From assembly GCA_001574975.1 (NCBI GenBank), contig KQ965788.1:124001-188000 (forward strand): a stretch of 64,000 nucleotides of DNA, written 5' to 3'. The stretch comes from Gonapodya prolifera JEL478 (Eukaryota > Monoblepharomycota > Monoblepharidomycetes > Monoblepharidales > Gonapodyaceae). Position 1 is the stretch's first letter. Every line of letters begins with the position of its first letter. Of the stretch, positions 23,300 through 34,733 are shown in pieces. Position numbers and translations under genes: made by a program. The notes under the pieces are model-generated. The model did not search any database, was not told where the DNA came from, and saw only the letters and a program-made list of their open reading frames with translations.

Positions 23300-25060
23300 G
23301 CCTCGTTCAGCGGGGGAGACGAATCTGGGAAACGAAAATCGTGAGCCAACCAATATTGCGAAAGATACCTTTGATGAAAAGAGCAACCAATGAATGCTTG
23401 TTATTCTCAACCAGCACGCACAGCATATCTTACTGGGCAACAAGCAATCCACCACTGGAAGAGCGTGACCTGGAAGCAGTCATGAAGGAATTTCATTTGA
23501 TCTGGACAAATCACATGTAGGAGAGTAAAAGAGCCAGATTTGTTGCTAAGGGATATATGCAGCAAATTACTGGAGACACAAGCTCACCTGTTGAACATTC
23601 CACATCATTCAAAATCTTCTTTGCTTGTTCCTCTTCTGGGTCTAGAACCCAACCTGATCAACTTCCACACCGGCTTCCTTCAGGCTGAGCTCCCACTGGA
23701 AAAGCACTATTTCATCTGCCTACCAGACAACAACCCAGATTACATCCTGGAGAAGTATGGTTATGAGAAAGGCCAGGTATTGCTGGTGGTGAAGCTAATG
23801 TATGGATCAAGGAGCCACCTTGAAAGTAGTACAACTGCATCATGGAATAATTCCAGAAGGAATGCGGTCTCACACCTACGAAAAAGGATCCATGTCTGTT
23901 TATCACACCAGAAGGAGGACTTGCTCTCATGCACATTGATGACACCAGGCAAACCCAAAAGGATTTGGATGGAACAAACATCTCAAGGAACTTCTCAGGA
24001 AATGATTCACAACTAAAGATCTTGGCATACCTTGCATTGGTCATGAGATCAGAATTGTTGATGGGAGTGTAAAACTCTTAATGGTGAAGTACACAGAGGA
24101 AATGTTGGCAAAGTTTAGAATGCAGGATGCAAAGCAACTTGGGATCCCTATCAACCTTGCCAAGGATCTCTCACCAAAAACAGACAAAGAAAAACAGGCA
24201 ATGAGTGACTCACCACTCACCATATCATTCAATTGTTGGTTCACTAAGCTGGCTTGCACACTCCACACACCCAGGCATAGAATTTCTGTGAACTACCTTG
24301 CCAGACGCAGTACAAATCCTGGAAAGAAACACCTGGATCTCACAATGGAGCTCCTCAGATATGTGTCAGGAACTTGCCACTTCAGAATTTGCTACTGAAG
24401 GGATGGAGCCATCAAATCCGACACCCACCATCAACCTGGAATAATTTTGGCTGGCTGGTCAGACGTGGATTGGGCCCAGTTGGATGTAGGAAGGCAATCC
24501 ACCAGACATTACTGTTTTGCGTTGGCGGGAGGACTCATTTCTTGGTCATCCAGGAAGTAATCACAGGTTGCCCTATCCACAATGGAAGTGGAGACAAAGG
24601 CTCTTTTGCAAGCAGGACACAAAGTATTGTTCATTGGCAACATTTTGGACAACCTGGGATACAAACAGGACACAGTCACAATCTGGACAGACAACCAGGG
24701 AGCCATACATGCTGCAAACCAACCTGGAGTCTTTCATGAAAGAACAAAGCATGTGGAGATGGACTCTTGCCAGATTTGTGATGTGATCAAGGATGGAGAA
24801 ATAAAACTGGAATTTGTGGCTACCACAGATAACAGTGCTGACATATTCACATAGCCGCTCAAACGCCCAGCATTCAGGAAAATTAGAAGTCTCATGAATC
24901 TCTCAAACGTTGGAGACAAGAAAAGGGACTGAAAACGTGGATGTCGTCAAATGGGGGAGTGTTGAAATTCTGCTGGACATCCAATCGTATTTGACCACGT
25001 AGAAAGATCTAGTTTGAAAATCTAGTAGTTTGTGCTTTTCTGTTGTCTTCGTTCTTGGAC
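23300..25060 (+). mobile_element. Degenerate Ty1/copia LTR retrotransposon, 3' part
   Basis: Remains of a Ty1/copia pol gene on the plus strand, broken by stops and frame changes. Visible pieces: start of reverse transcriptase (VAKGYMQQITGD near 23545), the connection segment YTEEMLAKFRMQDAKQLGIP (24090-24150), and RNase H with GWSDVDWA, LISWSS, WTDNQGAIHAANQPG and ADIFT (24440-24854). The polypurine tract and TGTTG LTR start follow. Base composition is more AT-rich than neighbours. No 5' LTR, gag or integrase is seen, so it is truncated and inactive. It lies between the annexin and SEC22 promoters. Confidence 0.88.
24949..25060 (+). repeat. Polypurine tract and start of 3' LTR
   Basis: AAATGGGGGAG at 24949-24959 is a typical copia polypurine tract, and TGTTGAAATTC at 24960 a typical LTR start, right after the end of the RNase H frame. 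The right LTR end is not defined; the 120 nt that follow show no clear CA terminus. Confidence 0.65.
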
Positions 25061-25181
25061 AGAATCATATTGACGCGTGTGGACCGGCTCCAATTCAAAC
25101 AATGACGGCTTTGGTCGCCAGCACTCTCATTCTCCGTTCAGCCGAGCACTGCAACCGAACCCACCGCTGTGTCACTGCGCG

Positions 25182-26948
25182 ATGGTGAAGTCGACAATCA
25201 TCGCACGCGTCGCCGATGGGCTGCCACTTGCGGCGTCGATGGATGACGAGGAGGTGCGTGTTCTTCCCCTGTCTGCTCCCACACGACACCACGCAACTCA
25301 ACGCTTCCGTTATGGCACATCGAACCGGCTGACAGGGAGAAGATCTTACGGACTACAAAAACCAGGCGAAATTGATATTCAAGCGGCTGTCGGCCTCGTC
25401 GGAACAGCGGTGTACAATCGAAACAGGTTCTTATGTCTTCCAGTGAGTTCGGACAGCGCCTCTGACTTATTGGGACGGGAATGCGGTGAAATTGGTGCTT
25501 GACATGATCGCTTTTGGGCCCATGGATGGGTTGTTCGTTGATGAGGAAGCTGTTATATTGTAACCACACGACAAGTGACAACGCTGGGACGACCGCCGCC
25601 CCTCGCCACTAAACATCCCACTCTTCACGGGAGTTTTGACACACTGGACGTTATTTTACTGTCGTTTTCACTTCCGAATCCCTGCAACCTTCTCAAACGA
25701 TAACGTCTACGCATGACCAACAAACCTCCATCTCCTCCCTCCCGCAACCCCACGCTACAGCTACCTCATCGACACCGGCGTCTGCTACCTCTGCCTCTGC
25801 GATCGCTCCTACCCCAAGAAGCTCGCCTTCTCATACCTCGAGGAGCTCGCCGTGGAGTTTGCCACCAGATACGGACCGGAAGTCGGCACCGTGGCGAGGC
25901 CGTACGCGTTTGTCAAATTTGGTGAGTATAGGTGGTGGGATAGCGTGGGAATGGAACGCAGCAGATTTGGTGGGAGGATGGTGAGCGGTGGAAGGCGACA
26001 GGGAAGCAAGCCGGAGGAACGATCACATTCGGACGCGGAGTCGGTCCAGCAGCGGGCTTATTCCAGTTCACGAATTGGATATTTGCGGAGGAGACGGCAA
26101 TTGCTGGACTGCGGGCAACATGTCACATGTCACATGAGCATAGGACCGTATGAGCTGGTTACAGGGAGTCGCCGTGAAGGAGCACTCACGAAGGCTCGCA
26201 TCAAGTGGATGCTAAAGAGCGCTGTGTACCTGGGTCGGGTAGACTACGCCCCGGGACATTTGTCCAGCAAAGCTGGAAAGTTCCTCACCATTTTTCTCTC
26301 TGTCCCAACCGCCTCCGTCTACCTCTCTCATCCAACATCCTCCCCCCCACACACACACCCCGTCCCCACCTCCCCTCCCAGACACATTCATCCAAAAAAC
26401 CAAAAAGTCCTACAAAGACACCCGGGCGCAACGCAACCTGCAGAAACTCAACGAGGACCTGCACGACGTGCAGCGCATCATGACGCGGAATATCCAGGAT
26501 GTTTTGGGGCGCGGGGAGGCGTTGGATCGTAAGTTTGGTGGGGAGGGGGCGCGGGGGGAACGGGTGTATGTGCGGGGTGGCGGATAGGCGCTTTCGGGCA
26601 ACGTGTTGAATTACAGTGAGGGAATGAGTTGCTTTTCAGGAATGGAGCAGGGGCCAGCCCAGGCGGATGCAGCCACACAGCAGGACCTAGTGTTTCAAAT
26701 TGCTAAGGACGAAATGAGCTCTGCGCTCAGTTTGTTCCACAAACCGAGTGATCGATTCTCACTGCTACCATCTCCCCCACCTCCCAGGCCTCTCCACAAT
26801 GTCCTCCTCCCTCTCCGCCGAGTCCAAAAAGTACCTCAAGGACACTCGCCACCTGAACCTCCAGGCGCTGTACCAGAAGTACGGGCCCGTAATTGCGGTG
26901 TTTGTGATTGTCATTTTGGTGCTGTTGTTGAGGGCGTATGTGTTTTGA
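25182..26948 (+). CDS. SEC22: Vesicle-trafficking R-SNARE Sec22
   Basis: R-SNARE for ER-Golgi membrane fusion. Exons 25182-25253, 25336-25442, 25761-25921, 26382-26528 and 26788-26948 give 215 residues, matching yeast Sec22 (214). N-terminal longin domain ([38 protein letters not shown]), then the SNARE helix in exon 4 with the zero-layer Arg in VLGRGEAL, a short linker and a C-terminal tail anchor ([19 protein letters not shown]). Introns 2 and 3 are long for this window (318 and 460 nt) and contain open frames without resemblance. The start ATG is 220 nt downstream of the copia LTR start, so LTR sequence may form part of the promoter. Confidence 0.95.
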
Positions 26949-29900
26949 GCGGTGGGGGATGGCGTGAGGGGGCTGTATGGGTGGAGAGAATGGAGGAACG
27001 GGAGGTTGGGCGCGCGGTGAGGGAGTGGGGTGGTGCGTCAGAGACGGGATGAGTGGAGGACTTTTGCTGCTTCAGACGACCCGCGCAGGGCTCGGTGAGA
27101 GATGCCCATATACTTTTACACATAATATACCATGTAGTTCTATAACGATTTACATTCGCATGAGCTCCGTCGATCAACTTAGCGTCCACCGTTTACCCGA
27201 CATTACCAAGAGAAGTGTAAACATGGGTGAAGCAGGCACTTGAAGGTCTTGCAACACGACGTAAGGACTTGAAAAGGTAGTTGTTAGTATGTCTGCTTAC
27301 ATCCAATCGATTCCTCCCTGGCATCTACTAACACATTTGTACGGTGTGCCCAAATCCCAAGTCCAGCTTCCCACGATATCGCCACGATGAACACCGCGGA
27401 GTCTCCCCCTGCACACATCCAAAGTCATATGGGAGACACCACAGCGAATGGGTAATGAAGGAACGGGGAGAATGGGCCGGAATGAAAGTTTTCCCAGTGG
27501 AAGCAAAGGAAGCAAAATAGAGTAATATGCCAACGGGAATGGAAGTCAACAAAAAGTAAAAATCTTTTAAAAATATGAAGCCTCCCACGTTCGAACGTTC
27601 CGATGAGATTCGCACGCTACTGCCCGAGGGAACAGGGCATGTCAGTCACAGGCCAACATTCACATGGTCAGGAACCAGTTTTCAGATCTCAAGACTGAGA
27701 GACCAAACACCATCACTCGAATTTTACTGCTTCAGTCCGCGTCTATGATGGGACATGAAGCGATGGCGGAAGAAACCCTGTTCACTTCCATTTCCGAAGA
27801 GCGTTCTTGGCACCATGTGCCGCGACTTCTTTATTTATTTATTTATTTAATTTTTTTGGGGAGGGGTGGGGGGGGGGGATATTTCACCACGCTCCGCTGC
27901 CGCGAATAGTGCACTACGGCAGTGTTGATTGTCAACACTGCCGGTGACTCGGTCTTTTGCGATATGTCGCCTTCCATTCTTGATCTGTAGTAGCAACGCC
28001 TTATTATATATCACAGTCACCAATATTTTGTGCGCTCAAATCCACAGGACGCGTTGGCCATCCACCCGTTTGGGCCCTTTCGGTATGACGTCAGACAGTT
28101 TTCAGATCTTGAAATTGGAAGACCACGCACCATGCACGTCTAGAGCAAGACTTTACGCGATGATGGAATGTTACGGATATCAACGCTCACCACCTTCGGT
28201 TTCGAAAGGAGTCCCTGCGTTGACCGTATGCCATGCCTGCTTTTTTTTTGGTTTTTGGACGATTGTTGTTTCACCAAATTCAATGGCGATAAAGGCGTCA
28301 AGAGGTGTAGTGCGGTAGTTGTCGATTTGGGCATTGTATTGATAGCACGACAGTCTTTTTGATGGTGGGAAATATATCTTATTCCTTTCTCAATTTGCTG
28401 GACCAGGCGATAGTGTGTACGTTTGAGCCCCTATCACCATCTCTGGAAAGTTAAAAAGCGTGGAAACATACGACACCCTTTGACTTCCCTGAACAGTGCC
28501 TCGGCCAGTAGTTGGCAATGTTTGGCGGATACATCGCAAAACTTCATCTTTTGAAATGCTTACCTGCTTTTCGGAGTGGCGGCGGGATGCGGCTTGTCAA
28601 TAGCAGCAGCAGCGTGCCACCTCCAGAGAATAATCGGTTCAGGAGTCCTCTAGTTGCACAATGTGTGGCGGGAGGTCTCGAAGCTTGACAATTGCAATAA
28701 AAACCTGTCAGTTTAAATCGCACAGTTGAGCTTCTTAGAGGACTATCTGGATTTTGAGACTCCCGGAACAAGCATTGCAGTGAGGTGTTTCTTTGCTCTG
28801 AGAGTCTAGTTCGACTAGTTTGAGATGCGCCAAGCAGTTCTTTGCAATTAAATTAATAAACCGTGCGAGAGGGTTTCTGTTTGCTTCCCGACGCTTGTTC
28901 CCCAGCCCCACTGACAGGGATAAAAGTGAGTCTTGTCTTAAATGTCAAAAGACTCTCTTTGACTTCACTTTTCGGGGTTGGAGAGTCGGAGTCACTCCAG
29001 CGACACGACTTCTTCACAACCTCGATTCCCTCATCGCGGACATCTCTCTTCTGACTCGCCCATCCAACATGTGGTATTTTTGGCTCGGACGGGGCCGCCG
29101 TATTACGACGGCGACCACAAACGTGCAACAAAAACAAAAGTGCAGGAAAACGGCTCCCAAGAAAACTGCAACGGTGGGCAGCTCCTGTAAGACGGAAGGA
29201 GCGTCCACACGGAGTGTTCTTCAAAGACCACAAAGCACCTTTCTCGTGTAATCGTATCGCTAGGTATGGCCCTCCTGATTGATCAGATGGGATCGCAGCA
29301 GTCGCCAGAAGGCAGGAAGGTCGGCCGGCGAGCCGCCGCAAACTCAAGGAATCTAGTTCCTGTTTACAGACCTTTTTGCGACTTGGCTTTTCTGTGAAGC
29401 GTCAGTCTTTTACAGAGCAATGAGTTGACGCAAACGACCCTTCTACTTGTTCCTTGCGAGAGAGTTCCTCGCCAGCACGTAGACCGGCAGTGAACCAGAC
29501 TCCACAACCCGTCACCTCAGTAACGTCAACGTCGAAGATTGAACGCAAGGGGACGCTACTTTTGCGCGGCTAGCTGTACCTCTATTTCTCGAGGTTGTCG
29601 AGCTATAGTGAGGCGAATTCAATTGGTCCTGCGCCGCTTGCATGCGACTTGCAATTTCGCACTACATTGTGGCATGGACTTGGCCGCTCAAAAGCTTCAA
29701 CAATCAAGAAAGAGATGAAGCGAAACCTAATCACGTACTCCCTAGCGCACTTTTTTTTTTTTTTCTTTGTTCAACAAGCATACCGTGAGTATTGTGTTGG
29801 AATGGTTCTCATGCACCACACGATGGAATGTGGCATGTTTGAATCGGCAAACTGAAATGCAAACCGTTCATTACTCTGGGCCCTGGGGCTCTCTAGGATT

Positions 29901-30536
29901 CCACGAAATTCTTTTGCAATCGGAAAAAACTGAGCTTTGTTTGCTCTCTGCGTAGGAACCAATCCGATTGACTATATTCGTGGAATGGGTAGCCCCGGCA
30001 GTACCAAGTTTGATTACATGAACCACGTCTACTTTGCGTGACTTAATCCTAAATGAATTGCTCTTTGAATACACAACACCATTTTCTTCGTCCGATCTTA
30101 TCACTAGGTATTCTTCTGATCGATTGGATGGGACGGTGCAGAAACCGGGTGGGAGATGCGCAATCCCGTAACATCAGGCCACATTCTTGAACTCAAGTAA
30201 TCCTCTCTGCGTTTTCATCTCATTCATTATCTACAAATCAACAGCGGCGTCAGAAGTCACTAATAAGCAACTGCGTAGTGAAGATGTAGCCAGGATGGTC
30301 TCAACAATAAACAAGATCGTTAACCCGAACCAGAGTCTACGAAGTGCTCCTTATTTCCGGAGCATGTACCTTCCCACCACGGAACTCCAGAGTGGGGGCG
30401 GGAGGGTCTGCCGTTGCGGAAGGACAACCCGCGCTTGTGGCCACAGCATTGGCGAACGAGAAAACGCCATCAAAGAAGCTCAGCGCAACACTCTGCGCAC
30501 TCTTTCATCACCCTTTCTCACCACTCCGGCACAGCG
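26949..30536. other. Gene-poor interval with low-complexity tracts
   Basis: About 3.6 kb. I see an (ATTT)n run followed by T and G runs at 27830-27880, a perfect 12-bp hairpin at 27917-27943, T/A runs near 29750, and weakly similar patches around 29235-29310 and 30085-30150 (both with CTAGGTAT and GATGGGA). A minus-strand frame at 27328-27615 has one hydrophobic stretch but no homology. No gene can be supported; the end should carry the MFSD1 promoter. Confidence 0.45.
27917..27943. repeat. Perfect 12-bp inverted repeat
   Basis: CGGCAGTGTTGA, 3-nt loop TTG, then its exact reverse complement. It lies in the gene-poor interval just after a homopolymer tract. It could be a hairpin in a transcript, a protein-binding dyad or the end of a small element. 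Confidence 0.7.
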
Positions 30537-32709
30537 ATGGACCAATCCGCCGCACCCGCCCCGCGCCGACCGTCGATTGCGGGCACAGGAAGCAGCCACC
30601 TGCTGATGCTCGTCGCCCTGTGCTCGGCAGTGCTGGGGACATACTACTGGTGAGCTGCGCGATTTTTTCGACTTCTTTTGTGGACGCTCTCTTCGTGTGG
30701 TCGGGGGTGGCTGCAGAGGTGAAACAATTCATGACTAATGTCACGTCGACCTCCCACTGTTTTCGCAGCTTCGACACCCCTGCCGCCATCAACACCCCTC
30801 TGCGCAAATGGCTCAACGTGCCCTACACAGAGTGGCAGTATGAGCTCAGTCTGCTGTGTGAGTATCCTTCCTCCCCTTTCACAACCTACTTTCACATCTC
30901 ACAACCCTTACACACTCTTCCCACAGACGCCGTCTACTCCTTCCCCAACATCATCCTGCCCTTCCTCGGCGGTCTCGTCGTCGATGCATTCGGTGCATCG
31001 CGCACCGTTTTGGTCTTTGGCTCGATGGTGCTGCTCGGGCAGGTCACGTTCGCGTCAGGTGTGGCGGCAAAGGCGTTTGGGTGGATGGTGCTTGGAAGGG
31101 CGCTTTTTGGGATGGGGAGTGAGACGTTGGATATCACGACGGTGAGAGGTCAGCCGAGACGGAACGAACGAGGCGAAGCCGAGTGAAGTGGAATCGAGCC
31201 CCGCGACCGCCGGAGGCGAATGACCTGCCACGAAGCGGCTATTAGAGCGCGGAGCGGAGAGCATTTGTCGCTTCAACGTCCCTACCCTTACCTGCACCCC
31301 ACCTGCAGGTCACGATCGCGACCGAATGGTTCCAAAACCATCCCACCCTCGGCCTCTCCCTCGTGCTCGCCATCAACCTGTCCTCCGTGCGCTCCGCGAC
31401 CGCACTCAACGACATGTTCTCCCCCTGGATCGCCAACAGGATCGGTGTCCCCTGGGCACCCTTTGTCGGCGCACTGGTCTGCGTGGGCAGCTTCTGCGCG
31501 GTCGTCGCTGTGGTGATTCTTAATGGACCCAGGGAAAGGTCGAAGCGGAAGGAGAAGGAGGCGTCAAAGAACCCTCGCTCCGCTCGAAACGGAAACGGAC
31601 ACGTCACGGCGACTTCAAACGGGAAGGACAGCATCGCTCCACTCCTGCACCCTCAACCCACTCTCGCCTCCTCCACCTCTACTCTCAACGGCACATCACC
31701 CAACTACGGATCCGCCTCTTCGGGAGAATCCTCCACCGCCAACCTCGAACGGAGCGAGACGCCCCTGTCTGCAGTGACGTCGATCGAGGAGATGATTGGC
31801 GGGTACGAAGCCGAGATGCAGACCACGACGGTCTGGAGCGGGTTGGGGTCACTGAGTTTGAAGTTCTGGGTTCTGGTGAGCTCTCAACGTGTCAACGCCT
31901 TTCGCGTCGTTTCAAAACTGACTCCGCGTGGAACGGACTGGTATACAAAAGCTCCTCCTCGTCGTCTCGTCCTATTCCGTCTCCAACCCCTTCTACAACA
32001 TTTCCACCGACTTCTTCCAGGAGAAGTGGTTCAAGGGCGACCCCGAAAAAGCCGGACTCGGTGCGTTGCGTTCCTCCCAAACCTTCCCTTCCTCCCTGGC
32101 CTAACTCCCAACTCCCCCTTCCCNNNNNNNNNNNNNNNNNNNNNNNCCTCGCCGTCCCACCCACTCTCACCGCCATCGTCGCGCCATTCCTCGGCGCCCT
32201 TGCGGACGCGTACCCCTCCTACCGCGTCCTCTTCCTCACAGCATCGCAAGCGCTCATGCTCACCGCCCACCTCATCTTTGGGTGGACCGACTGGTCGCCC
32301 TTTATTGGAATGACGGTCCTGGGCCTGGGTATTGCGATCTTGTCGACGGTGCTCTGGCCTATGGTGCCAGAGGCCGCTGTCGAGGGATATGTCGCGTCAG
32401 CGTGAGTGTTCTTGTTCCTGCCGCTCCCGTCTTGAGTCACCTGACCTCGGCCACTCCTCGCTCCCCCTTCGCAGCTACGGCCTCACCGTCGCCGTCCTCA
32501 ACACCACACTGACGCTCGTACCGCTCCTCGTGGGCCACATCCGCGCTTCTGACCCCACGACCTGGATCAACGTCGAGGCTTTCTTTGCGTTCGCGGCGAC
32601 CGTGGGGATCCTCTTGTGTGGGCTCCTAGAGTGGGTCGAAAGGAGGGAGAGGAGGATGAAGAAGGAGGCGGAAGAGGCAGATGGGGAGAGGAGGCCGCTT
32701 CTGGAGTGA
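30537..32709 (+). CDS. MFSD1-like major facilitator transporter
   Basis: Twelve-helix-type MFS transporter closest to MFSD1, a lysosomal dipeptide exporter in mammals. Exons 30537-30649, 30769-30857, 30927-31141, 31309-31875, 31952-32060, one beginning in the N gap and ending 32401, and 32475-32709. Signature YYW-CFDTPAAINTPL, PNIILPFLGGLVVDAFG and LGRALFGMGSETLD fit MFSD1 helices 1-4; exon 4 has a long polar loop between helices 6 and 7; WPMVPEAAV is near helix 10. The C-terminus ERRPLLE contains an acidic dileucine-type motif (ExxxLL), consistent with vacuolar or lysosomal sorting. A 23-nt gap (32124-32146) hides one acceptor and a few codons. Intron 3 (167 nt) carries the repeat also seen in the LRR gene. 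Confidence 0.88.
31202..31240 (+). repeat. Copy of the intron-borne repeat
   Basis: Lies in intron 31142-31308 of the MFSD1-like gene. It shares 19 identical bases with 7034-7052 and the following CGAAGCGG block, in the same orientation relative to its host gene. Confidence 0.65.
32124..32146. other. Assembly gap of 23 N
   Basis: Run of N within the MFSD1-like gene, between the donor at 32061 and the next exon. Confidence 0.99.
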
Positions 32710-32969
32710 GGGTCTGCATAATAACCAGGTACTTGGGGGACTCTGGACATGACGTTTGCTGAATCTGGCATGTGTGTGGAGACCGTATGTATCTAATTCG
32801 TCATATTAGACTAATCATTCATGTTCGAAAAAATTCACTTGATTCACTTCTGATATAACCGGGACGTTGGTTCACTCTTATGAGACCCCAACAGAGGTCG
32901 CCATTGCCTTTTGGGAATGTGTTCTCTAACTTCGCACAACATATCGGCAATTAAGTTTGGTTTGTCAAT

Positions 32970-33530
32970 ATGAGTTTGGACCTTCATCATTTGAAAGTGT
33001 CTCTGGACACTGGGCTACATGGCTGCCGCACCAAAACTCGCAATGTCGTCAAACCTTTCGTTGAGGCCTCACATCCGTTCCTTGATTTGCTCACCCTCCG
33101 CTGCTCCGCTCCTCGCCGCATCCAGAGCACCACCTCGCCCAACTTCACCGCGCCTGAACACTCCCACTGGACAGGCCTCCGCACCGCATTCTCCGATTCC
33201 CTCACCCCGTCATGGTCCTACCTGTCGTCGGTGGACGAGGACGTGGCCAACAAGGTCTCCGCCAACGCTCCCACATGCACACGAGCAAACATCAGCGGCG
33301 ACAACTTGTTTCTGTGCAAGGGATGTTTGGTGACGCGGTATTGCTCCACGCAGTGTCAAAAGGAGCATTGGAAGTGGCACCGTGGGTTTTGTAAGAAGCA
33401 GAGCTCGCAAACGGACGTGGACACTGTCAAGGTGGAGGATTTTGGTGGGTGGGTGCCGTGGTGTACAAAGGGCGTGAAAGCGGCGGTGCAGAAGGGTATG
33501 GATGTGTGCAAGTGCGGGGGTTCGCATTGA
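32970..33530 (+). CDS. MYND-type zinc finger protein
   Basis: Single open frame, 186 residues. A MYND finger, a protein-interaction zinc domain, spans residues 103-141: LFLCKGC, RYCSTQCQ and HWKWHRGFC supply the second Cys pair, third pair and the final His/Cys. The first C-x2-C is incomplete: only Cys103 in PTCTRA is present. The upstream 100 residues have no recognised domain and a different N-terminal exon structure is possible, so the start is uncertain. It follows the MFSD1-like gene by 260 nt on the same strand. Confidence 0.7.
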   Translation: MSLDLHHLKVSLDTGLHGCRTKTRNVVKPFVEASHPFLDLLTLRCSAPRRIQSTTSPNFTAPEHSHWTGLRTAFSDSLTPSWSYLSSVDEDVANKVSANAPTCTRANISGDNLFLCKGCLVTRYCSTQCQKEHWKWHRGFCKKQSSQTDVDTVKVEDFGGWVPWCTKGVKAAVQKGMDVCKCGGSH

Positions 33531-34733
33531 TTTATGACATATTTGATTGTGAGCTTGGTGGAATGCAGTGGACTGAGTTTGGGAGTCACGATAATGGAAC
33601 AAGGCGATCCTTTGTAATTGATAGCGACAGGCTGAGGTGGCGAGTGGCTAAGGAGAGGCGGTGAACTTTTGATGAGGGACGAGGCTGAGGGGAATGGTGG
33701 TGGGAAGGAGTCTCGAAAATGATGAGAATGGTGAGGAGGTTCAGAAGGTTCGGAGAGCAGTGTAGCGGTCGAGTGATTGATAAGTCATTTGAGCGTGTGA
33801 GTATGACTTTATTCATAAGAAAACGAGAAGAGGGAATTCATGTATGGTTTGCGTGACCAAAGCGATGACCGCTATTCTCACGAAGTACACAAACGTAACA
33901 TGGTCACGAACCCTTGATATTTGGAGAGCCACTCTCAGTATACAAAAGCTCTTTTCCGTCTCCTTGTTGACCCTCGCGAGTGCCCATTTCGCCAGGGGCA
34001 GGAGAATCATCGATGCCCAGCTCGTTCTTTTAAATCTCAATGCCCACGCATTCACTATGCATCAGGTCATCACTACCATCAACGTAGAATTAATTTTGAT
34101 AGCCATTATTTTGTCCCTCCTATAACATTATGGACTCCGCTTTGATGAAAGAAAGGGAACAGTGAGGGGTGATCCCACTTATGATCTTACAATCGTGGCG
34201 TTGACGTCACAGCTCATGATGTATTGCTTGATAATTATAGCACCTTGCTGTTCTTAATCTTGCGAGAAGAACTATTTTTGCTTAATTTAAGTCATTGGTG
34301 AATCCCGGAATCCGACAATTACTGGTTGAGTGTTTTTGGGAGTCACATCCGAAGAAGGTGTGTTGCGTAATGACCAAGTCTTCCTGCAGACGTCAGCGTT
34401 CGCATCCGGTGCCTTTCTTTACATATTTTCCGTCCCGCACACAACTGTCAAAGGGACGTGGACTTGAATGAGGCGAATGCATTAGATTTTGGGACGTGAT
34501 CTTATCAGATGTCATCAGCGGAAGGCTGGCATCCATAGTTCTGACGTCACTATCTCCCGTAAAAGGAAGTCGAGTACGTGTTTGCCACCTAAAATTGAAG
34601 CTCGTTCTTTCCGACTCAACTTATCATTCACCTATTGTCACGTAAAGAAGCCATAGTGACAGCGCTGTGACGGTATTTGTCCAGTGGATTTCTGATCTGG
34701 ACCGGAACGTCACTACTTAATCACCCCAAAAAG
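33531..34733. other. Intergenic between convergent genes
   Basis: About 1.2 kb between the MYND gene (plus) and the tail-anchored protein (minus). Open frames of up to 93 residues occur near 33813-34125 on both strands without family resemblance. I see nothing else. Confidence 0.4.
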
